From the NCBI GenBank assembly GCA_905236295.1, contig CAJOQF010000283.1:1-13552 (forward strand): DNA of 13,552 nt, written 5' to 3'. This document shows, in pieces, positions 8,081 to 13,552 of this stretch. The notes below the pieces were generated by a model that was not told the DNA's origin, did no database searches, and worked only from the letters and a program-made list of their open reading frames with translations. Positions within the stretch are counted from its first letter, which is position 1. Each line of letters opens with the position of its first letter. Position numbers and translations under genes: made by a program. The DNA comes from an uncultured Eubacterium sp. (lineage in GTDB: Bacteria; Bacillota; Clostridia; Lachnospirales; Lachnospiraceae).

Positions 8081-8087
8081 AAGGAGG
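8081..8087 (+). promoter_or_regulatory. Ribosome binding site that decides the serC start
   Basis: A perfect AAGGAGG lies 9 bases before the ATG at 8097. An earlier in-frame ATG at 8076 would place this site inside the coding region, so 8097 is the start used. Confidence 0.9.
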
Positions 8088-8096
8088 AAAGATCAG

Positions 8097-9179
8097 ATGT
8101 CAAGAGTTTACAATTTTTCTGCAGGTCCTGCAGTATTGCCGGAAGAAGTATTAAAAGAGGCAGCCGAGCAGATGCTCGATTACAAGGGCTGTGGCATGTC
8201 CGTAATGGAGATGAGCCACCGCTCAAAGATGTTTGATGACATTATTAAAGAGGCTGAGGCTGATATCAGAGAGCTTATGGGAATACCGGACAACTACAAA
8301 GTCCTTTTCCTTCAGGGTGGAGCCTCATTACAGTTCTCTATGATTCCGATGAACCTCAAGAAAAACGGCGTTGCTGATTTCATCGTTACTGGTAACTGGG
8401 CAAAGAAGGCATACCAGGAGGCAGGAAGATTCTTAACTGCCAACAAGATTGCTTCTTCAGAGGATAAGACTTTCACATATATTCCTGACTGCTCAGATCT
8501 TCCGATCAGTGAGAATGCAGATTATGTTTATATCTGCCAGAACAATACAATTTACGGAACAACTTATCACAAACTTCCTAACACAAAGGGTAAGACACTT
8601 GTATCTGACGTTTCAAGCTGCTTCCTTTCAGCTCCGATCAACGTTTCAGACTACGGTCTCATCTTCGGTGGTGTACAGAAGAACGTTGGACCTGCCGGTG
8701 TCTGCATCACCATCATCCGTGAGGATCTCATCCCTCAGGAGGATTTAAAGGATGTTCCGGTAATGCTTCAGTACAAGACACACGCAGACAACGATTCACT
8801 TTACAATACACCTCCATGCTGGGGAATTTACATCTGTGGTCAGGTGTTCAAGTGGCTTAAGCGCAACGGTGGCCTTGCAGAGATGGAGAAGAGAAATATC
8901 GAGAAGGCTAACATCCTCTATGATTATCTTGATTCATCAGACTTCTTCAAGGGAACTGTTGTCAAGGAAGACCGTTCGATCATGAACGTTCCGTTCGTTA
9001 TCGGAGATAAGGATCTTGAGGCTAAGTTCGTTGCAGAGGCAAAGGCTGCAGGACTTGAGAACCTTAAGGGTCACAGAACAGTAGGTGGAATGAGAGCTTC
9101 TATCTACAACGCTATGCCGAAGGAAGGTGTAGAGAAACTCGTAGAGTTCATGGCAGATTTCGAGAAGAAAAACAAATAA
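8097..9179 (+). CDS. serC: Phosphoserine aminotransferase
   Basis: SerC is a PLP enzyme that transaminates 3-phosphohydroxypyruvate with glutamate to O-phospho-L-serine, the second step of serine synthesis. It can also act in pyridoxal phosphate synthesis. The 360-aa length is standard. Visible signatures are YNFSAGPAVLPEEVL (5-19), MEMSHRS (37-43), FLQGGAS (71-77), TGNWA (98-102), the PLP Asp in SDVSS (170-174) and the Schiff-base Lys195 in GGVQKNVGPAG (191-201). The C-terminus has GGMRASIYNA. It starts 27 bases after ilvB and ends 14 bases before serA. Together they form the serC-serA pair that turns 3-phosphoglycerate into phosphoserine. The later half of the gene shows strongly biased codons, suggesting high expression. 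Confidence 0.96.
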   Translation: MSRVYNFSAGPAVLPEEVLKEAAEQMLDYKGCGMSVMEMSHRSKMFDDIIKEAEADIRELMGIPDNYKVLFLQGGASLQFSMIPMNLKKNGVADFIVTGNWAKKAYQEAGRFLTANKIASSEDKTFTYIPDCSDLPISENADYVYICQNNTIYGTTYHKLPNTKGKTLVSDVSSCFLSAPINVSDYGLIFGGVQKNVGPAGVCITIIREDLIPQEDLKDVPVMLQYKTHADNDSLYNTPPCWGIYICGQVFKWLKRNGGLAEMEKRNIEKANILYDYLDSSDFFKGTVVKEDRSIMNVPFVIGDKDLEAKFVAEAKAAGLENLKGHRTVGGMRASIYNAMPKEGVEKLVEFMADFEKKNK

Positions 9180-9193
9180 TCCGGAGGGAAAAA

Positions 9194-10357
9194 ATGTTTA
9201 AATACGCATGTTTGAACCCAATTGCAGCAGTGGGTCTTAATAATTTTTCTGCTGATTACACAAAAACAGAAGATTCAAATGATGCTGACGCAATACTTGT
9301 CCGCTCAGCAGCAATGCATGATATGGAGCTTTCAGACAACCTCATCGCTATTGCCAGAGCAGGAGCAGGAGTAAACAATATTCCGCTCGATAAGTGCGCT
9401 GACAAGGGTATCGTTGTATTCAACACTCCAGGAGCAAACGCTAACGGCGTTAAAGAGCTTGTTATTGCAGGTATGCTTCTCGCTTCACGTGATATCGTGG
9501 GCGGTATCGAGTGGGTTAAAGAAAACGCTTCCGACGAGAATGTAGGAAAAGCTGCAGAGAAAGCTAAGAAGGCTTTTGCAGGTACTGAAATCGAAGGCAA
9601 GAAACTCGGAGTTATCGGACTCGGAGCTATAGGTGTAAAGGTTGCAAATGCAGCTGCTTTACTCGGTATGGATGTAGTAGGTTACGATCCTTATCTTTCA
9701 ATCAACGCAGCGCTCAGCCTTTCAACCAAGGTAAACGTTACAAAAGATGTTAATGACATATATGCTGATTGTGATTTCATCTCAATCCATGTTCCGCTTT
9801 CTGATTCTACAAGAAAGATGATCGACAAGAAGGCTATCGATACTATGAAAGATACTGCGATAGTTCTCAACTTTGCCCGTGATGCCCTGGTTGATGAGGA
9901 AGCTATGGTTGTTGCTTTGGAGGCCGGAACAATGCGTGGATATGTATGCGATTTTGCCAACACAACTACAGCCGGAAAGAAGGGATGTATCGTAATTCCT
10001 CACCTTGGAGCTTCTACAGAGGAGTCTGAGGATAACTGTGCTGTTATGGCAGTTGCCGAGGTTAAGGATTACCTCGAGAACGGAAACATCAAGAATTCCG
10101 TAAACTATCCTGCATGCGATCTCGGAGTTTGCACTACAGCGTCACGTGTTGCAGTCCTTCACAAGAATGTAAAGGGTACGATCGGCGCTTACTCTTCAAT
10201 ATTCGGCGATGCCAATATCAACATTGCCGGTATGGCAAACACCACCAGAGGTGACTATGCATATGCTTTGCTTGACCTTGATGGAGAGGTAAATGATGAT
10301 ATCATTAACAAGCTTGCTGCAATAGAAGGCGTATTAAAGGTTAGAAAGATCAAATAA
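9194..10357 (+). CDS. serA: D-3-phosphoglycerate dehydrogenase with ACT domain
   Basis: This enzyme oxidises 3-phosphoglycerate to 3-phosphohydroxypyruvate with NAD+, the first step of serine synthesis. The 387 aa comprise a split substrate domain (1-100 and about 275-305), a Rossmann NAD domain with GLGAIG (142-147) and YDPY (164-167), and a C-terminal ACT domain (about 316-387) that normally senses serine. R229 in LNFARD and H270 in PHLGAST match the catalytic Arg and His. The position where the catalytic Glu is expected, 29 residues after R229, is Thr258 in a CDFANTTT stretch (see findings). NADH-binding D165 is present. GGAGGG lies 8 bases before the ATG. The intervening domain of the longest SerA type is absent. 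A hairpin follows the stop codon. Confidence 0.95.
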   Translation: MFKYACLNPIAAVGLNNFSADYTKTEDSNDADAILVRSAAMHDMELSDNLIAIARAGAGVNNIPLDKCADKGIVVFNTPGANANGVKELVIAGMLLASRDIVGGIEWVKENASDENVGKAAEKAKKAFAGTEIEGKKLGVIGLGAIGVKVANAAALLGMDVVGYDPYLSINAALSLSTKVNVTKDVNDIYADCDFISIHVPLSDSTRKMIDKKAIDTMKDTAIVLNFARDALVDEEAMVVALEAGTMRGYVCDFANTTTAGKKGCIVIPHLGASTEESEDNCAVMAVAEVKDYLENGNIKNSVNYPACDLGVCTTASRVAVLHKNVKGTIGAYSSIFGDANINIAGMANTTRGDYAYALLDLDGEVNDDIINKLAAIEGVLKVRKIK

Positions 10358-10366
10358 TAAAAGCGA

Positions 10367-10395
10367 CGGGCACCGTACCTATGTATCGGTGCCCG
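10367..10395 (+). terminator. GC-rich hairpin between serA and the DUF1015 gene (terminator or attenuating element)
   Basis: CGGGCACCG (10367-10375) and CGGTGCCCG (10387-10395) form a perfect 9-bp stem around an 11-base loop, in which a small inner stem is possible. Only ATTCTTT follows, so the T tract is weak. It could terminate most transcripts after serA while letting some read into the next gene, or act as an mRNA 3'-end stabiliser. Confidence 0.6.
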
Positions 10396-10410
10396 ATTCT
10401 TTAAGACAGT

Positions 10411-10415
10411 GGAGG
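10411..10415 (+). promoter_or_regulatory. Ribosome binding site that decides the DUF1015 start
   Basis: GGAGG lies 6 bases before the ATG at 10422. A GTG in the same frame at 10389 falls inside the hairpin arm and has no binding site, so it was not used. Confidence 0.85.
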
Positions 10416-10421
10416 TATATT

Positions 10422-11657
10422 ATGGCGGTAATCAGACCTTTTAAAGCAATCAGACCGGCCGAGGATATGGCCGAAAAAATAGCAGCTCTTCCATATGACG
10501 TTTACAACCGGGCAGAGAGCTGTGAGGTGGTAAAAAAGAATCCGGACAGCTTTCTTGCTATTGACAGAGCCGAGACACAGTTTGATGATTCTGTTGATAC
10601 ATATGCTGATGTGGTATATGAAAAAGCTCATGATATGTTTTGGGACAGAGTTAAAAAAGGCGATTTTATCAGAGACGACAAGGATTGCTATTACATTTAC
10701 GAACTTACTATGGACGGACGCGCCCAGACCGGTATTGTAGCATGCTCATCAATTGATGACTACGAGAACGGTATCATAAAAAAGCATGAGAATACCCGTG
10801 CCGAGAAGGAAGCTGACAGAATACGTCACGTTGATACTGTCGGAGCCCAGACCGGTCCGATATTTTTAGCTTACAGATTCAATAAGACGATAGATTCAAT
10901 AATTCAAAAGACAAAAAAAGAAACACCTGTCTATGATTTTGTTGCGGAGGACGGTATCAAACACCGTGCCTGGATCATTTCTGATACTGAGTCAGTAGCA
11001 AAGATCGAGGAGGCGTTTAGCGGTATCAATGACATTTATATTGCCGACGGACATCACAGATGTGCTTCCGCTGTAAAGGTTGGACTTAAGAGAAGGCAGG
11101 AAAATCCCGGATATACCGGAAATGAGGAGTTTAACTATTTCCTCTCGGTATTGTTCTTTGATCGCGAACTGAAGATACTCGACTACAACAGAGTGTTGAA
11201 AACATACAACGGACACACTGTTGAAGATATATTGGATGAGGCGTCAAAGATATTTGATATTACAGAACTTGATAGAGAAGATAAGCATCCGACAGCCAAG
11301 GGAGAGATATCAATGTACATCAACAAAAATTGGTACAGCCTTGTTTTGAAGGATGAATACAGAATAAATGACCCGGTACGTGGTCTTGACGTGTCGAGAT
11401 TACAGGATCTTTTTTTAGAGCCGGTATTTGGCATTGAGGATCCGAAAACCGACAACAATATTGACTTCGTCGGAGGTATCAGAGGTATAGCTGAGCTTGA
11501 AAAAAGATGTGAAGAGGATGCGGTTGTCGCATTTGCAATGTATCCGACTTCTATAGATGAACTTTTTGATGTGGCTGATGCGAAATTACTCATGCCGCCT
11601 AAGTCTACCTGGTTTGAGCCAAAGCTTAGAAGCGGATTGTTTATACATGAGATCTGA
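10422..11657 (+). CDS. DUF1015 family protein, possible ParB/Srx-like enzyme linked to serine synthesis
   Basis: A soluble protein of 411 aa with the hallmarks I associate with DUF1015: an N-terminal IRPFKAIRP and ALPYDV (4-27), a middle HENTRAEKEADR..H segment (122-136) followed by AQTGPIFLAYR (142-152), the motif ADGHHRCASA (208-217), and a C-terminal MPPKSTWFEPKLRSGLF (391-407). I know no established biochemical function. In many clostridia a DUF1015 gene sits next to serC and serA, as here, which suggests a role in serine or phosphoserine metabolism. The GHHRxxS core resembles the GxxRxxA nucleotide-binding motif of ParB-type folds and the DGHHR of free serine kinases such as SbnI and SerK. 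That link is an inference. Expression probably depends on read-through from serA, since no promoter is evident in the 64-base gap. Confidence 0.9.
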   Translation: MAVIRPFKAIRPAEDMAEKIAALPYDVYNRAESCEVVKKNPDSFLAIDRAETQFDDSVDTYADVVYEKAHDMFWDRVKKGDFIRDDKDCYYIYELTMDGRAQTGIVACSSIDDYENGIIKKHENTRAEKEADRIRHVDTVGAQTGPIFLAYRFNKTIDSIIQKTKKETPVYDFVAEDGIKHRAWIISDTESVAKIEEAFSGINDIYIADGHHRCASAVKVGLKRRQENPGYTGNEEFNYFLSVLFFDRELKILDYNRVLKTYNGHTVEDILDEASKIFDITELDREDKHPTAKGEISMYINKNWYSLVLKDEYRINDPVRGLDVSRLQDLFLEPVFGIEDPKTDNNIDFVGGIRGIAELEKRCEEDAVVAFAMYPTSIDELFDVADAKLLMPPKSTWFEPKLRSGLFIHEI

Positions 11658-11668
11658 TACCAATACGT

Positions 11669-11697
11669 TTGACATGAACTTAATAATGTGATAACTT
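11669..11697 (+). promoter_or_regulatory. Predicted promoter of the cold-shock gene
   Basis: A perfect -35 box TTGACA (11669-11674) begins 12 bases after the DUF1015 stop. The -10 is less clear: TAACTT (11692-11697) at a 17-base spacing, or GATAAC (11690-11695) preceded by an extended TGT element. Either gives a cold-shock mRNA leader of roughly 80-90 bases. Confidence 0.5.
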
Positions 11698-11786
11698 TTA
11701 TTAGGTGCTAGAAGCATTAAATAATATGGGGCCCGGGGTAGTTATGAGGTCCATAAAAACCATTATATGTCGATTAGGAGGATATT
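11698..11786 (+). other. Long 5' leader of the cold-shock gene
   Basis: Roughly 85 bases separate the predicted promoter from the ATG. The leader holds a GC-rich patch (GGGGCCCGGGG, 11728-11738) in an otherwise AT-rich stretch. ATGG before it can pair with CCAT after it (11751-11754), so local folding is likely. TAGGAGGA just before the ATG is the ribosome binding site. An 18-codon open frame (11744-11800) overlaps the start of the coding sequence. Long leaders that change structure with temperature are known for cspA-type genes, but here this is only suggested. Confidence 0.4.
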
Positions 11787-11990
11787 ATGCAGCAGGGTAA
11801 AGTAAAATGGTTTAATGCCAAGAAAGGCTATGGTTTTATCTCGGATGAATCTGGCGAAGATATATTCGTTCATTTTTCAGCCCTTAACATGGAAGGTTTT
11901 AAAGAGTTAAAGGACGGAGAGACAGTGGAGTTTGAGGTTATTGACGGCGAAAAAGGTCCTCAGGCTGCCAATGTTACACGAATTTCATAA
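11787..11990 (+). CDS. Cold-shock protein (CspA/CspB family)
   Basis: A complete 67-aa cold-shock domain, the standard size. The nucleic-acid binding motifs RNP1 (KKGYGFIS, 12-19) and RNP2 (DIFVHF, 25-30) are intact, and the protein ends with the usual GPQAANV segment (57-63). Such proteins bind single-stranded RNA and DNA and melt mRNA structure in the cytosol, at low temperature or in normal growth. TAGGAGGA gives a strong ribosome binding site. The gene seems monocistronic: its own promoter lies at 11669 and a 12-bp hairpin follows at 12007. Which csp paralogue it is cannot be told from the sequence. Confidence 0.97.
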   Translation: MQQGKVKWFNAKKGYGFISDESGEDIFVHFSALNMEGFKELKDGETVEFEVIDGEKGPQAANVTRIS

Positions 11991-12006
11991 GCTAGACCTG
12001 GTAAAT

Positions 12007-12034
12007 ATAGGAGACATCAGATGATGTCTCCTAT
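12007..12034 (+). terminator. Terminator hairpin after the cold-shock gene
   Basis: ATAGGAGACATC (12007-12018) pairs perfectly over 12 bp with GATGTCTCCTAT (12023-12034) around a 4-base loop (AGAT, whose outer pair can also close). Only two T follow directly (TTAAG), so the U tract is short, but the stem is strong and well placed between two genes. Confidence 0.75.
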
Positions 12035-12065
12035 TTAAGATTAAAGGTAAGAGGAGAGAATATAT

Positions 12066-13552
12066 ATGAATTTTCCTGATGCGTACGAATTGATTGAAAA
12101 TAGAAAATTAAAGGACTTAAACAGTGACGGTTATGTCCTTGTACATAAAAAGACCAATGCAAAGATTTGTCTCATCAGCAATGATGATGAGAACAAAGTA
12201 TTTACGGTGGGATTTCGCACACCGCCGGTTGACGATTGCGGAACACCTCATATAATCGAACACTCAGTGCTTTGCGGATCTGAAAAATATCCGTCGAAAG
12301 ATCCTTTTGTAGAGCTGGTAAAGGGTTCACTGAACACATTTTTAAATGCGATGACCTATGGTGACAAGACTATCTATCCGATCGCCAGCTGCAATGACAA
12401 GGATTTTGATAATCTTATGGATGTCTATCTCGATGCCGTATTTTTCCCAAACACTATGAAAAAGAAAGAGTTCTTCATGCAGGAGGGCTGGCATTATGAG
12501 ATGGAGGATAAGGACAGTCCGCTCACCATAAACGGAGTTGTATATAATGAGATGAAGGGTGCGTATTCAGAGCCTCTTGGTGTATTAGGACGCTATATTA
12601 TGCATTCACTTTATAAGAATAATACATACCAATATGAATCAGGAGGAGATCCTAAGGAAATCCCTAATCTTTCATATGAGGATTTTAAGAAGTTCCATAG
12701 TAATTATTATTCACCATCAAATTCATATATTATGATATATGGTGATTGTGATATGAAGGAGACTATGAGATTTATTGAGGATGAGTATTTAAATAATTTT
12801 GAATACAATCCTTTTGATACAAGAATTGATGTGGATAATGTAGATACATTTGTTCGTGAGGATTATTTCTATAATGCCGCTAAGGAAAATCCTGATGAGG
12901 CATATTTATCATATAATATTGCTTTAGAGGATTTCTCATGCTTCAAGGATAATATCGCAATTGATATTTTAACTGATGTCTTATTTAACGCTCCAGGTGC
13001 TCCTATTAAGGAAAGACTTTTAAAGGAGGGTATTGCTGAGGATTTTAGTGCCTCAATAGAGACAGAGGTTCGTCAGCCTTATGTATCAATTCTTGCGATT
13101 AATGCGAATACAAAGAATGTAGATAAGTTTAAAAGAATAGTTGATGAGGAGCTAGCTAATGCTAAATTAGATCTTGAGGCTATTAAGGCTCAAATTAAAT
13201 ATCGTGATTTTAAGGTGCGTGAGGCTAAGCAAAGTGGATATCCTAAGGGACTTATTTATGAGATGACTGCATTACAGTCATGGCTATATGATGATAATAT
13301 GCCTTTTGATGCATTAGAGTCCTTAAAGCACTACGAGGCATTGCTTCTTGATTTAGAAACATCATATTATACTGATTTAATAAAGAGATTATTAATAGAT
13401 AATCCTCATAAGTCTATTGTAACCCTATCTCCTAAGATGGGATTACTTCAAGCTGATGAGGAGGCATTAGCTCTAAAGCTTAAGGAATATAAGGATAGCC
13501 TTAGTGATGATGAGATCAAATCATTAATTAATGAGACAAAGGCTTTAAAGGA
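12066..13552 (+). CDS. M16C-family zinc metallopeptidase (presequence protease/PreP-like), 5' part
   Basis: The frame is open from ATG 12066 to the window edge (495 codons), about half of the roughly 970 aa usual for the family. The inverted zinc motif HIIEH (H62, E65, H66) and the distal Glu ligand E162 in YNEMKGAYS (160-168) are intact. The family stretches SEKYPSKDPFVELVKGSLNT (72-91) and ESGGDPKEIPNLSYEDF (191-207) are present. These enzymes degrade peptides inside a closed two-half chamber. Bacterial members without a signal peptide, like this one, are probably cytosolic. AGAGGAGA (12050-12057) precedes the ATG. Codon use and GC content change abruptly near residue 176 (about 12,591) with no frame break (see findings). 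The 3' half lies outside the window, so its integrity is unknown. Confidence 0.94.
   Translation, partial: MNFPDAYELIENRKLKDLNSDGYVLVHKKTNAKICLISNDDENKVFTVGFRTPPVDDCGTPHIIEHSVLCGSEKYPSKDPFVELVKGSLNTFLNAMTYGDKTIYPIASCNDKDFDNLMDVYLDAVFFPNTMKKKEFFMQEGWHYEMEDKDSPLTINGVVYNEMKGAYSEPLGVLGRYIMHSLYKNNTYQYESGGDPKEIPNLSYEDFKKFHSNYYSPSNSYIMIYGDCDMKETMRFIEDEYLNNFEYNPFDTRIDVDNVDTFVREDYFYNAAKENPDEAYLSYNIALEDFSCFKDNIAIDILTDVLFNAPGAPIKERLLKEGIAEDFSASIETEVRQPYVSILAINANTKNVDKFKRIVDEELANAKLDLEAIKAQIKYRDFKVREAKQSGYPKGLIYEMTALQSWLYDDNMPFDALESLKHYEALLLDLETSYYTDLIKRLLIDNPHKSIVTLSPKMGLLQADEEALALKLKEYKDSLSDDEIKSLINETKALK

Noticed and set aside
8076..8096. Upstream in-frame start for serC
   Set aside because: It would place the AAGGAGG ribosome binding site inside the coding region and add MLRRKDQ, which is not part of the family N-terminus.
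8449..8748. Plus-strand 99-codon frame inside serC
   Set aside because: It is an off-frame shadow of serC, which is intact and conserved through this stretch.
10389..10421. Upstream GTG start for the DUF1015 gene
   Set aside because: The GTG lies in the hairpin arm, has no ribosome binding site, and the family N-terminus (AVIRPFKAIRP) begins at the 10422 ATG.

Overview
The window looks like a chromosomal housekeeping region of an anaerobic low-to-mid GC Firmicute, most likely a Lachnospiraceae member (Clostridia). I base this on the protein sequences, the strong AAGGAGG-type ribosome binding sites, a CIRCE/HrcA heat-shock element, an IlvD lacking the Cys typical of [2Fe-2S] homologues, and the gene order serC-serA-DUF1015. 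No mobile elements, CRISPR arrays, tRNAs or rRNAs were seen. No stretch over 300 bases lacks a gene.

Layout. (1) Positions 1-206: the first 18 codons of htpG on the minus strand, then a divergent intergenic region with a perfect CIRCE operator (132-158) and two outward-facing promoters. (2) Positions 207-3079: a three-gene plus-strand operon of an 87-aa conserved-looking unknown that may be read from a leaderless mRNA, a membrane-anchored glycerophosphodiester phosphodiesterase, and a small (p)ppGpp synthetase, closed by an intrinsic terminator. (3) Positions 3148-10357: yajC, leuB, ilvD, ilvB, serC and serA, tightly spaced on the plus strand. These cover parts of branched-chain amino acid and serine synthesis. 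ilvC, ilvN and leuACD are not in the window. (4) Positions 10422-11657: a DUF1015 protein behind a GC-rich hairpin. (5) Positions 11669-12034: a cold-shock protein gene with its own promoter, a structured leader and a 12-bp terminator hairpin. (6) Positions 12066-13552: the first half of a large M16C (PreP-like) metallopeptidase that runs off the window.

How the genes work together. SerA and SerC perform the first two committed steps from 3-phosphoglycerate to phosphoserine. The adjacent DUF1015 protein carries an ADGHHR motif reminiscent of ParB/sulfiredoxin-fold serine kinases, so a role in phosphoserine metabolism is a testable idea. IlvB, IlvD and LeuB supply steps of valine, isoleucine and leucine synthesis. 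The alarmone synthetase lies upstream of this amino-acid cluster.

The strongest anomaly is an abrupt codon-usage and base-composition switch inside the M16 peptidase gene near 12,590-12,620. The reading frame stays open across it, which suggests either homologous recombination with a lower-GC donor or an assembly chimera. Other points are the likely leaderless 87-aa gene, a SerA whose catalytic Glu position seems to be Thr, and the DUF1015/serine kinase idea.
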